A DNA stretch of 64,000 nucleotides from Zelopaecilomyces penicillatus. Taxonomy: Eukaryota > Ascomycota > Sordariomycetes > Hypocreales > Pseudodiploosporaceae. Under the pieces are notes generated by a model. It saw nothing but the letters and a program-made list of their open reading frames with translations. It searched no databases and was not told where the DNA came from. Location: contig VCCP01000002.1 of the NCBI GenBank assembly GCA_005765155.1, forward strand, positions 3,286,001 through 3,350,000, read 5' to 3'. Each line of letters begins with the position of its first letter. Position 1 is the stretch's first letter. A program made the translations under genes and the position numbers. Shown piece after piece: positions 1 through 12,016 of this stretch.

Positions 1-1312
1 TATTTCCAGCAATCGCTAACATGTAACAATAGGATTTGATTCACATCTCAGAAGCCAAGGTTGGACGAAAACTGGTGGATTGGTATCTCCGTAACCTGTC
101 TCGTACCTACAATTAGAATTGGGCAAGTCTTAGCAAGCTTCAATAACCTTTTTTTCTTGGGGTGCCAGAATATTCTGCCAATACTGGGGCAGGACCGGCA
201 CCATGAGGAGGGGTGAAAGCTGGACAGGTATGCAGGGTCAACTGGCAGGTTGCATGGCTATGGCGTCACGGAGTTGTTGGGAAGCCTCTTTTCTCGTATG
301 AGGGCATACGGGGACGGTTTCAAAGAAAACCAGTCCCAGGGAAACGGCTTCCGAAAGACTGAACCCCCCCTTGTATGTGTGTCATATAATAACGAATTAC
401 AAAAGAAATTTACGGGCTTTACACTCAAAAAGTGCAGGGCGAACTTGAGGCCGTCGTTCTTTCTGGCTCTGGTCGGGAAGAGAAGGGCTGATGTGCGAGT
501 GTACGGCACAGTAACGAATGTATGAAATGTCTATGCCGCATGACCCCCAAGCCCGCAGCTGATGGCGAGTATATAAACGGCCCCCATTAATTGACAAACC
601 GGCATACAGGTAAGTTGACATAGTAGAAGCTAGACCAAACGGACAACCCTATCAGCGGGTGTACCAATCATTCCGAATCCACCCACAACGTGTTTGCCGA
701 TCCATTTTTTCTCTTTTCCTTCCTAATCCGAAACGGTGTCTTTGTGTAATATTGCGGGGTGAGTTGCTCATCCATCTACATGTAGATCGAAGAAGGGCGA
801 GGGTTTATCGTACCAAAAGCGTACAGCACACCTACGTAATACCGTCATCCACCCTTGCCCACATGATGATGGGAACTACCGTGCGTGCCCAGGTTGCGAC
901 GGGGTTTGGTGTGTCAACAATGGTCATCGTTGCCGAAACGAGCCAAACCACAAAAGACGACGGACGGGTAGGGTAAATTTACCGGGCTCGGGGCCCCCAA
1001 AAAGACTGCCGAGAGTGGAAAAGTAAGGTAGGTAGAATCGACGACAACGACACATCATCAGCACATCCTCTCCGAAGTAGGAAACGTAACTCCGCTTCGA
1101 GCGATTGTGAGTATTAGAAATAACTGCATGACAAGTGTGACTTGTTCATGTGGGCAGGGAGAAAAGCTTGTTGCTCCCACCGCCCCCATATTTGCCGAGC
1201 AATTCGCTTCGGATGCTGCATCGAGTGCCTGCCTACGAGGCAGCAGACAGGGGACGACAGGTGTGGAATGTCAGGCAACTGGGCAGTCCTACGTTGTACC
1301 TTATCAATCATA

Positions 1313-1315
<3 letters not shown>

Positions 1316-1351
<36 letters not shown>
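1316..1351. repeat. (TG)n microsatellite
   Basis: Uninterrupted TG dinucleotide run of about 18 units in intergenic DNA. A length polymorphism between strains is likely. Confidence 0.95.
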
Positions 1352-1357
<6 letters not shown>

Positions 1358-3234
1358 CATCGTAGGTAAAGAGAAGTATGTGTGTCTATAATACGGCCCT
1401 CATATCATGCAAACCTGTCCGATAGTGGTAGACCGAAGCCAAGATGGGTGTGTGTGAATACCTACGTACGTTTTGCCTTTAGGTGTCTATCTGTGTAGGT
1501 GTAAGTGTTTTATGTTTGCAGTAAGCATTGGGTTATGTATGCCCTTGCGGTAGTTCACCCACACATTGGGGATTTGATTCTCGTCGGATGTCCTAAACAG
1601 GGCTGGTAGGGCAGCATAAAAGAGGCCCAAGAATCTGGGGTTGGGAATCTCAGTAGTTTAAACCCAATAGTGCAGCATCTTTCAAATCTCGCGGTCAAGG
1701 GCCGGCCCAAATCTCCGATCCTGCAGGCTCGCTGGCTTGGCATGGAGAATGTGCAAGGACAGAAAAAAAGAGGCGGCTTTGTCTCTAACAGCTGCAAATT
1801 ACCATACAGAATGGATGACGACCCGGGGGGGAGGAGCGTGCTGAGGCCTGAACATCTTGCCAACCAGGACACGATACGTAATTTGTGTCCTCATATCCTT
1901 TTCACGTTATCTTACATTCTTTACTTGGGGCTGAAGAGTAAGGTTCGTCAAAGAGCCCGTGGCTAGATTGGAGACGTGGCGCCTACCACCTCGTTCCTCT
2001 TATTCCTCCCCGCTCGCCTCCCCCCTTACAATCTCAGTCGCAGCAACGATCATTCCCTTCACCCCCTCCCCCCCATCTTCAGGGTTATGTTTTTACGGAC
2101 AGAATCCGAGGGTCTGGGTGGCCTGGTTGGTATTACACACATACATTATTTTTGTGATGGCGGCTACCGGTGAGGGGAATTTTGCAACTACTACGCTTGC
2201 GCTACACTTACGGGCCGGGGTGGGGAATAAGCATAATTTATCCACAAGCTTGCCGGAAGCGGGCGCTTTTTAGGGCGGGTAAAAAGGTGTGCAGTACAGC
2301 ATACCAAGAGATAGGTAGGTAAGTAGAAAATCCCATATACATGTGCAAAGAATATAAATACTACCTAATGGAGTCGTGATGTTGGCTTGACAGCTTTGGA
2401 TTTCGGAGATGAGGAGCGGGTAAATAGGAGTGAAGGTGGTGGTGTTGAAACGTTATTTTGTGGCAGATGAAGTGCCAAGATGAATGAGCTTCGAGATGCC
2501 GAAGGTGGAGGTGACGTGAGCATCTAACTGTATAAAGAGTGAAGTCAGTAGGTACAGTGCTTAACAAAAACACAATGCAAATACAGACATGGCATGTATC
2601 ACAAAACCCAAGGGGGGACAGGCATCCTCCACGCCGCATCTCCCAACATCCGCGTGGACGCCTTTGCGTCTCCGGGTCGGAGGGCTGCCCAATAAGCCGT
2701 GGTCTTGGCACTGCTCATTCAAAACGCCAGTTGATTAAAATGATGATTATTTATCGCCCTCTCACAATTTTTCGTTTGTTCGTTGTTTCCGTCGGAGGGG
2801 GGTGGGGGCCGAGGACCGGGGGATGGGGTCATGCAACAGATCTTATCTTAAAGCACAGGTAGTTCGTCAGAGCGCAAAATGGGTTTCTTAAAGTTTTGTT
2901 GACAGAGCGGCGAGGTTAAATTAGGGTCACATGTTGATACAGTGTGTACCAATATGGTGGGGGAGAGCTTGCCTCTGCGTGCTTAGACAAATCTGTATTG
3001 GGTCAGGGAAGATGGAAATCTATGAGGCTGGCTTATCTCTGTATAGTGCGCGAACCACTTCGTAGGGGGGAATAAGCAAACGCATGTGCGAGTGAGTGAG
3101 TGTGTGTGTGCCGTGTCATGGGCGTTGGGCTGCGCAAGCATCACATGACAAGATTCCAATACCTAGGGCCAACTCAGGCTGCACTATTCCCACCCACCGT
3201 AAACCACTTCCACGCAATAAGAGTCATATAGTTA

Positions 3235-3255
3235 GTACATACATACATACATACA
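3235..3255. repeat. (ATAC)n microsatellite
   Basis: Five tandem copies of a 4-base ATAC/ACAT unit in intergenic DNA. Confidence 0.85.
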
Positions 3256-4052
3256 GCTTCGGTAGCGTCTGTCCATGCAAACTACTAAACAACCAGCACA
3301 GCCCGGCAAGAAAGAGGGGCGGTCCGTCCTGTCAATGGGTCTGTCTACCGTATCTACCTACCTACATACAGTATGATGGAGAGGGGAAAGATTATCTTTT
3401 CGGGCGGTGACCCTCTTTCGCAACCCGCACATGGCTTTCTCTCTCTCTTTTTTTTTTGGGTCGCTCGTTATTACCGAAGTTCACGGAGCGGGATCCGCGG
3501 CCGGGGAACGGCGCTACTGCACAGCCGCGTCCCCTCCCCGGGCTGCCAGATGGGGGCGGGAACAGGGTTAGGGAAAAAACGACGGGCTGTTTTCTGGTGG
3601 GTGGAGTGGAATTTTGAAGTTTTGGGTGAGTGTTAATTAGTAGTGTTTGTGTTCTGTTGTTTTATATGGAATAAAAGGTGAGAAAGCATCATCACATTCA
3701 AAGGATTGAATCGAATGGTAATTCTGTAGCGACCATCAAGGTCCTGTAGGGGGGTTAAAGAAAAGTCAGGCCAGGAACTAGGACTGGCAGATGCAGCCTG
3801 CAAGGCATGCGCATACAGAGTTGCATTGGAATAGGGCCTAGATTCTTCTGTGTATGTGAGTGAGTAGGTAGGCATGTAATGCGGTGTACTCGAGGGAGTA
3901 AAGAGGAGATGGAAAGGATCTGATAGATGAAGATTAATAAACGCGGGGCTTTTCTCTGAGTTGCTGTTTCTGCCCTTTACTGCAGGGGAAACGTGGGTTG
4001 TCTTGATTCATTCCCAGAGCACGTCTGCAGGTCTTGAATACGGCACAGATAT

Positions 4053-4078
4053 CCGTCTACGTGGGACTATGTAGACGG
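4053..4078. other. inverted repeat with a downstream T run
   Basis: Perfect 8-bp arms CCGTCTAC (4053-4060) and GTAGACGG (4071-4078) are separated by 10 nt. A run of six T follows about eight bases later (from 4086). This could be a chance hairpin, a protein-binding palindrome, or the end of a small Pol III transcript. No tRNA or 5S promoter boxes were recognised upstream. Confidence 0.4.
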
Positions 4079-6531
4079 TCTAGACTTTTTTCTTCTTTTT
4101 GTTGTTATTTTGTTATCATCAGTTGCTGCCAACTAGATAGTTGCAGGCGATGTATGGTATTTCAGTTGGGCTCAGACGGGGACTTTTTTGCTGGTGATTG
4201 ATAGATGTACGGTGTAGTCATACTGAGAATGACAAGAATGAGAGAGAGATAGAGAGAAAACAGTCAGGCGAATCAGTCAGCATCTGAGGTACAAAGGCAT
4301 TTTGGCTGGCTTAATAACACTTTCATTCTCTTTCAGCATGGGGGGGGGGGTCCTTGCCCGAGAAACCCTGTTCAGATTTTGGGTTGCGTGTAATAATAAG
4401 GTTAATGTGTGCCGTCCAAGCCCCCTTTTTTCTTCCCATTCTTTAGCAACAACCCACACACAATTCCCAACCTCGTACATCTTTATATTGAGGTTAGAAA
4501 TCAAGATACATCAGCTATTAAATTCGCAGGAAATGAGGGTTTGGTGTCAGGTGATCACAAGTAACATGACAATATGCCATGGGAATGAAATGTGAGAGTC
4601 AAGCGGCCTTGGCTTGCGTATGTGAGAAAACGGGGTCAGCGTTATTATGGAAAGGGCGGGCTTGGGGGTGTGTGTCTTGGCACCGTCACAGCCTGGGCCG
4701 TCTGGGGGGAAGATCAGAGAAAAAAGGGAGTGGAGGGGGTGGGGGAGGTGCCTCTGGAGGCTTTGGGGGCTTTTCCAGGTTCGTCTTCAGGGCTTGTCAT
4801 TACCTGGAAGGCCGGGCTGCTAGGGTGAAAGCGCTGAATGGACGCTGGCAAGGGTGTGGCATGGGAGGACTGCAACACTAACGGCCCATGCTTTTTTGGC
4901 TCTTTGCATTTGCCGCCGCCGCTGGGCAGCAAGGCTAACGCCAAGGACGGCGTGCCCAGCCTACAGGATATACACTTATGTGCCTACAGCACAGTGGGTG
5001 CAGGTTCCAAGGAACCACTGTCCGCTCACTGTCGCCACTGCACCTGCAGGCAGTGTGAATGAACTCCATGCCTCCCAGAACTAATACCTATGAAGTAAAC
5101 CTGTGACTCCCAAGTGAAAGTCTTGGCACAAGCGTTTTTACTGCCCACTAATTACAGCCCATTACTTATCCACTACAGGCCTGTGCAACAGCTGGCATTG
5201 GCCCCTCCCCCTCCCTCCCCTTTGCCAAGCCCAGAGCCCCAAGCCGGAGCCGTGGGCGTGGCCTTGGCCAGCGGTCTTGGCGCATGTGCCTAGAGTCTTG
5301 GCCTTGGTTCCCTCCCAGGAGCGCCTACTTTTGAAAGCAAATGCTAGGTTCTCAAGCAAGAGTGCAAGCAAGCAAGCAAATCCTCGTCTTTACTGTTTCT
5401 CCCTCTCATATTTTTTTTATTCCTTTCTCTCGAATCCTCTCACAAACTGATATTGTCATCTTTGCCATGTTACTCTCCTTGTTGGTCCTTGTTCGTTCTC
5501 GAATGCAAATGACTGTATGTTAGTAGTAAACCGAAAGAAACTCAGCACAAAGCTAGACCGGGGTGGCTCGTGGCTTACCTTTGTCACCGATCCTTGATCC
5601 TTGGCTCCCCCCCTCTGGACCATGAAAACAAGGGGGGTGTGCTCACGACGCCTCTTGACCGTAATGTTGGAGGTTTATTCAACTTACCTACTTTACGCTA
5701 TCCATGACAGGTCAGCACAACTATCGGTGGCGGGCAACCAAAGGGTAAATCCCCATTGCCCCCCCCCATATTCGTGGAGAACGTGCGCGCCGCCATCTTG
5801 CTGTTCCACATCGAAACACCGCATCCGATCCAATCCAGAGACAGCGGTTTGGAGTAAGTGTATGTACGAGGCGCCAGCGCGCGCGGGAACAGGAAGACCG
5901 TATTGGCATAGTACATATATAAGTTGCTAGTAGTTTCCATGGTGCGTACTACATGTTACGATAGACCTGTAAAGAGCTGGCGCATCTAAACACTACTAAC
6001 CTAGTACATACGTTAGTACTTAATAAGTCAAGCTCTCCCCCAGTCCCACTCTCGCGAAGCCATCGTGGCCGTCATCTGCAAGTGTTGCGTTGTTGTGAGC
6101 AACACACAAAGACAGGCAGGAAAGGAAGTAAACGTCCGCAGCGGGCGCTCATAGTTCAGCGTTGCTGTCATTCCTTTCTCCCTTTCTTCCTCTCCCCCCT
6201 CTCGCTCTCTTACCATTCCCCTCAATACATTCTTGCTCGTCTCAGCGCCCGTCCATTCCGTGGAGCTGTCAGTTCGGCAAAAAACACACTCCTAGGCCAC
6301 ACCGTGAACTTGCAGCCGTAGCATCGCATCAGCCCAGCCGGCCGTCTCGATTCATTCCGCATCGCACCCTCTTTTGGTCGGCCAACACACCGCCTGCCCG
6401 AGGCACCCGGGGAAGAACTCCCTTTGTTGGTTGCCCTTTAGTTAGACGTCTCTAGAGGGGGAATCTTGTCAGCAGACTAGGGGATATTCAAGCCGCCATT
6501 CCATTCGCTGAGATATACATCACACACTAAT

Positions 6532-6567
6532 ACTCACCATACTCACCATACTCACCATACTCACCAC
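6532..6567 (+). repeat. 9-bp tandem repeat (ACTCACCAT)x4
   Basis: Four head-to-tail copies of ACTCACCAT, the last ending in AC instead of AT. They lie in the pyrimidine-rich region upstream of the stress-protein gene. They could be a slippage product or a clustered binding site in the distal promoter. Confidence 0.85.
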
Positions 6568-7118
6568 ATTCGAGATACACCTATATTTGCAATCGACACA
6601 CACATCTATATATATAGACATCCCGTGTGTGGGCTGTCTGTGTCTCTCTTCCGGCCAGTTTGCCCTGGTGAATACAGCTGACAACTCGCCTGGGTCTCAT
6701 CAGCCTTCAGAATAGTTACCTTGGAGGCTCCATCCAGCGTTGCACCGAGCTCCCGGAAAGTGGGGAGCGGACTCAAACAGGATAGCATTCGACCAGGGTG
6801 CTGGGAAGTTGGCCTTGGAAGCACTCATCAGCTGGAGAGCCGTTTTCGGGGGCGATTTCTTCTCCTGTTCCTTACGCATTCGTCAGACCCTGGACTCTCT
6901 CGTTAGGATTTGATTGTCATTCTTTTTTTTTTCTCTCTTCTCCGTGCAATTCTAATAAGCGAATCGACTTACCTGAGCTTCGACCACCCCCCGGCAATAC
7001 CGTCCTCAACACAGATCGGCGCGCTGAATATTAGCCATCATCACACGTTCCTCGGCAGTAGGTACACCTAGTTGTTAGCAAAAGTCGTGCAGCGCAACCC
7101 TCGTCATCCTTACTCTCA

Positions 7119-7175
7119 TCACCATCATCATCATCATCAACCTCACTCTGTTCCCTCTATTATTATCATCATCAT
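7119..7175. repeat. two (ATC/TCA)n trinucleotide tracts
   Basis: Interrupted CAT/TCA trinucleotide runs at about 7119-7138 and 7154-7175 in the presumed promoter/leader of the gene at 8288. They are not in a recognised coding frame. Confidence 0.7.
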
Positions 7176-8287
7176 CATCTGCCTTTTCTGTCCTCCCGGC
7201 CGCGCAGTCCTGAGACATTGCTAGCTCTCCCGAGTCGCAATTTGCTTCATTTGGAACAAGTGCCACACATCATCCGTGCCCGCCCGCCAGACAGACAGAC
7301 GCAACCGCGCAGACGGCGTACAGACGCGCCAGCTGGTTGGCACTCACACTGGCTGACACTGGCCGACGCTGCAACCCCAAAAACCAAGCCCAAGCCAGAC
7401 CAGGCAGTCAAAAAGCTTTTTGTTGTCTGCACAACCCGGCGACGCTCGCTGACTTCCTATTAAGTTCATCGCTGGTTGATACGCTTCTCGCCCTGACTGG
7501 TCGGCACTTGTTAGCATCAAACGGTCGGGCAGAAGCCGGATTCGTCAGAGTACCGTCCAAGGCTCTCGGCTGCCAATCCCATCATTGCTGCAGCTCTAGC
7601 TCTCGAGGCAGTGCTGCTTATCGGACGACTCGCTACTCGTTGCAGCATTTGCATCTGCATCTGCATCTCCTCTCCCTCACCGTCCTCCTCATCACGCCTT
7701 TTTGGGGGGGGGCTCGTATCTTGTTTCGCAACGGCAGGGTCCTCTTTTTGCTGGGCTCTTTTGTTGACTCCTTTGGCTGGCTGGGTCTCCTTCTGGCTCG
7801 ATTCCTGACGCCGCGCGCCAATCACCGCCTGATTGCCTTCCTTTTTGTGCCCTGTGCCCTGTGCGTGCTCACCTCTTTGGCCGTACGTTGTTTTTGTACG
7901 TCTTGCTGTACATTCTTGGTGTGCGTTCCTGTGCGTTCCTGTGCGTCTCGCCTGTGGCCATCCGATCGGTCTGCGCCTTCCCGAAGCCGTCTGTCGTGCT
8001 GCCCCAGTCGGCATCTTCATGCCGTGTTGACCACACGAGTGTCTTAGCTGCTTAGCCTGCCACTGACGTTGTCTCTGGCCTTGTCGCTGTCTGGCATCTG
8101 ACACGACTAATTACCAGGAACGCTGGCTGACATTGGTTATAATCCAGCATCTTCGACCTTCTTCATTCTCCATCATTGCATCGTTCTTTCCTCGTTCGCC
8201 ACGGAGACAGCCTGGGGACACAATCTATCCAGCACCCGCCCAAGCTTACCTTTTCTCCCGATTAGTCTGCCTCCTACTCACATCATT

Positions 8288-10989
8288 ATGCTGGCCATAC
8301 AACCTCCATCGTCCAATATGCCAGGCGGCAAACTATCACACAGCGACATGCTTAGCATGGATGCGATGCTATCGCCACGGAGCTCCGACTCGGACGTTTC
8401 GCCTATGACGCCTGCGCCGCCAAGATCTGGTGCAAACGACGACTACTTCACCACTGGCGAGACAAACGCCAGTGATGCCTTCATTCCTACCAGAGCCAGC
8501 AGTAGTGATGCCGGATCGTCACGGCGTGCCTCAAGCATCTCGTTTGCTGCCGACCTACCCAAGCCTGAACCTCGAGGACGAAAACCGTCAGCAGGCTCAA
8601 TCAGCCTTCGACGACCACCAGGAATCCAGAAGCTACCAATGGAGAGCTCGAGCATCCGGTCTAGTTCCCCGCCATACGAGAGGTGAGCATGGCTTTTCTT
8701 TTTTTTTCTACTTTCCATTTTGTTTCTTCTGTTGTTGCCGCTATCATTGTTGCATTTCCCCACTCCCATTGCACTCATCTCGGCGATGACGCCTTCTTCA
8801 CATGTGCGGCGATCTGTTGTTTTGGCATCCCGAACAAACGGTCGGTTTGGTTGCATTGATGCACTCCAATGTCGATGATCCAAGGGGTTCTGAGACATGT
8901 CATGGAGAACGGGCAACAGTGCCGTTCTTATATGATACTGCCCTGCGCTACCCCGAACGCCTCCACGCGCCATCTCGGCATTCTATTGCCGTCCCATGAA
9001 CAGTTGTTCCAGCTAGCAGAGACATTTCTGGTGCGGGAGCATGTTTTGGAGAGTCAAGTTCGGGTGGAGCGGCACCGCTGCCCTTGATTGTGTCATCCAT
9101 GCGACCGGGGGGTCGGTAGCCTTGTGTGCAGCCGTCGCCCGAGCCCTACCACCACTGCGGCTCTCCGTCCATTGCGTTGGTTGGATAAGAATGCAGCTGA
9201 ATGGCCGTTCGCCTCGCCGGTGTGCATTTCTTTCTGGGGTATCACAGCGCCGTCCCTGTTGAATGTCTCCATCGCGATATCCTCAACGCCGTCGGCCTGG
9301 TCTACACAGGATAAGCACACCATGCAGCTCGCACTGTCTGCTAGTCAGCCTGTCCATGCCCGGCGACTCCCGCACACTAATGACTCTGGTCTCTGGCTGC
9401 CTCCCTCTGCCTCTCTTTGGCCGCCGCCGCAGTTCGGCCCCATGCCGGCCCCACCAACAACCTCGCGGATGCCGGACAGGCCAATCCATATTATTACGAG
9501 ATTTACCCCGCCGTCGCAAAGTCTGTGACAAAGGGCAAAGGGCCTAAAACTCGCTTGTTCAGGCATGGGCTTCCAGTGGATTGAGAGGCTTCTGCTCTAC
9601 TAGTTTGAGTTGGCTCCAGCACCAGAGCCACTGTCGCAGTCCCACAATTGGGATGGTCGGCTGCCCTGTACTTTGCCCCCCCTCCAGATCGACTCCTCTT
9701 CTTCTGTTCTCGCCTCTGCCCTTCGTCATCTTTCACCTGTTCACCCTTCCTGTCGCTGCTTTCGCTTTGCAACATTTGCCTTCCTTTTTTCCCTTCAATC
9801 ACGCTCTATTTATCTGCTCTCGTTGCACGATGGCGACGCTAACCATGCCTCCTGGCGACAGATTTCAGCGCCATGTAGGCTTTGACAATGTCCCCAACGG
9901 CGAAACGACAAAGAACAGTACGACCTCTCTGACGCTCAACGTCCGCCACAAGGGCTATCAGGCGCGTCGCCGGTCGCGTACGTTTATGGTCGGCATTGAT
10001 GATCACACGTACTCGGACTATGCCATTCAGTGGCTTTTGGATGAACTTGTGGACGACGGCGACGAAATTATTTGCGTTCGTGTTGTCGAAAAGGACTATC
10101 GGTTCGGCGACAAGCAATACCGGGATGATGCCCAACATGTCATGCAGAGCATTCTAGACAGAAACGGTGCCAATCGTGCCATTAGCTTCGTTCTTGAATA
10201 TGCCGTTGGAAAGTTGCATGCGACATTCCAGAAACTTGTAAGATCTCCTTTGATTTTTCTTTCATGCGCATGAGACGCAAACACTGACTTTTGATTGCGC
10301 GCTAGATTCAAATGTACCAACCAGCCATGCTCATTGTCGGCACCAGAGGCCGCTCACTTGGTGGTATCCAAGGCCTCGTCAACACGCGTAATTCGTTCTC
10401 CAAGTACTGCCTCCAGTACTCACCGGTTCCCGTGGTCGTCGTTCGACCGACTGAAAAGCGAATTAAGAAGAAAGTAAAGCGCACCAACGACAATTCTCGC
10501 CAGACATACCTTAGCATGCTGGCCGCCACTCACGGAAAACATGAGGCCGACAGTGAAGCCAGTAGTACGTACGAGCTTGAAGTCAAAATTTCTGCCGATG
10601 AGGAGGCCCATCAGGTGGCCAAGGTTCTCGGTCTCCCCGCTGCATTTGATCCTACGATTAAGCCATTCCACACCAACTCTCACTCGGTACGGCCTAGATC
10701 CCCCAACTTGTCCACGGGCTCGCAGACAAGCGGAGAGCCCCCCGAGGGCCAGCGCGTCATCGCCGATGTCTCGCCAGAAAGCGCCCCAAACAGCGATGAC
10801 GAGGACGATGATGACGAGGAAGGAGAATTCGAGGTCATGTCTGGAGAGCAGGCTCTTAACAAGCAGCACCAGCTCGCCCAGCTGCGGCAGATGGAATTCG
10901 GTGAAGCTGCAGCGCTTCGACATGGTGTTGAAGATGAATCGGATGATTCGGAAGAGAGCCAATCTCAGCAAACAAAGACTGCATCGTAG
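8288..10989 (+). CDS. universal stress protein (UspA) family protein
   Basis: This is a USP-domain protein, a nucleotide-binding alpha/beta fold seen in many fungal stress-related proteins; its exact role in fungi is poorly known. Proposed exons are 8288-8682, 9862-10237 and 10306-10989, joining to 484 residues. The N-terminal ~132 residues are Ser/Pro-rich and disordered. The USP domain starts near the motif RSRTFMVGIDDHTYSD, continues through LLDELVDDGDEIICVRVVEK, and ends in the nucleotide-loop region VGTRGRSLGG...SKYCLQYSPVPVVVVRP. The Gly-Ser/Thr of the bacterial ATP motif is replaced, as I recall for related Sordariomycete proteins. The tail is acidic. Intron 2 (10238-10305, GTAAGA...TAG) is clear and phase 0. 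Intron 1 (8683-9861, 1179 nt, GTGAGC...ACAG) is unusually long; its phase fits exactly, giving PYER-FQRHVGFD. An alternative start is the ATG at 9830, in the same frame. The frame downstream of the stop stays open apart from two TAG codons (see next entry). Confidence 0.8.
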
Positions 10990-11787
10990 AAGATGCTTTC
11001 CGACTCAGATGCCGAGCCGATGAAAAATGTAGCTTGTGGCCCTTTGATGCTAGATGGTCCTGCAGACTTGCCGCCAGGAAAGGCAACATCGTCTTCCTCG
11101 AACGCCAAGGACGTGGAGCCCTACAAAACCTGGATGAAGCTCAACCAAGGAGATGTGACGGATACAAGTGGCCAATCCAGCAAATCTCGCAATGCGAGCA
11201 AGGCAACAAGGTCCAATGACATTTTGGTAACAAAACTCGCCACCATTCAAGAGATGGACGAAAACGTTGCCGAGTCTGAGAATTCCATCCAAGGCCGAAA
11301 TGGCAGTCTTGGCACTAGGCGTACCAATACAAGGAATCGCGACATGGAATCAAATCAAGCGCAGCCTTGCATTGATAAAAATGCCAGGCCGAATGCCAGG
11401 CATACTGCCGGAATTAGACGCCCTAGTGAAAATCCCAATTCAACAGAGTCATTTGATGGCAGCAGCGCTCAAATGCAAACGTTGGGGAGTAGAGGTCGAC
11501 CGTTTTAGAGAAGGATTCGAGAAGACCCGGCTCAACACCAACAGGAGCTAGCACGAGAAGGCATTATTGTAAGAGACTTTGCAGTGGGTAGTGGGCAGCC
11601 GTCCGAATTTCCCAGCCGTGCCATGGGTCTCGGACTATCACACTTCAGCGAAGATTTTGAAGAGGACATTGGGAGTGATGATGATATGGCACAGAGCTTC
11701 CTGGGAAATGCAGAGACTCAACAATCGACGTGGATAGAAATGTGGAATGAGTGGTTTGGGTGTTGCTGGTTGGTGCGTGGGGGTTAA
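10990..11787 (+). pseudogene. possible broken C-terminal extension of the stress-protein gene
   Basis: After the TAG at 10987-10989 the same reading frame continues open for 172 codons to a second TAG at 11506-11508. It then runs another 92 codons to a TAA at 11785-11787. The translation is hydrophilic, Ser/Asn/Asp-rich and disordered, with an acidic patch (EDFEEDIGSDDDMAQ) near the end, like the tail of the upstream protein. Both stops could have come from CAG by a single C-to-T change. Alternatives are an ordinary 3' UTR that is open by chance, a separate small gene starting at the ATG at 10993, unannotated introns, or readthrough. The upstream protein already ends after the conserved-looking EFGEAAALRH segment, so the first stop may be the natural end. 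Confidence 0.35.
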
Positions 11788-11946
11788 CAGGAACAGGAAC
11801 CGGGAAGCGATACGCTTATGGGATACAATAGAATGGCGGCAATGGTCCTTCGTTGGAACAGGCAAAGCAACATAGCTGTGCAATAGCGATTGACAAACTA
11901 CAAGTCATACCATTTTATATATCCCAGCCGCGAGATGAACGTTCTG

Positions 11947-12016
<70 letters not shown>

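Larger units (their letters stand above)
1..8287. other. gene-free region upstream of the universal stress protein gene
   Basis: I recognise no protein family on either strand. The open frames are short and of low complexity. The right part, from about 6150 to 8287, is strongly CT-rich on the plus strand, as is usual for promoters and long 5' leaders of filamentous fungi, and probably serves the gene starting at 8288. The stretch also holds microsatellites (listed separately) and several TAGGTAGG-type motifs near 1027, 2312, 3355 and 3866. A non-coding transcript cannot be excluded. Confidence 0.6.

Noticed and set aside
7337..8104. Open frames of 236 codons (+) and 195 codons (-) before the stress-protein gene
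   Set aside because: Low-complexity translations from a CT-rich leader, with no family features.
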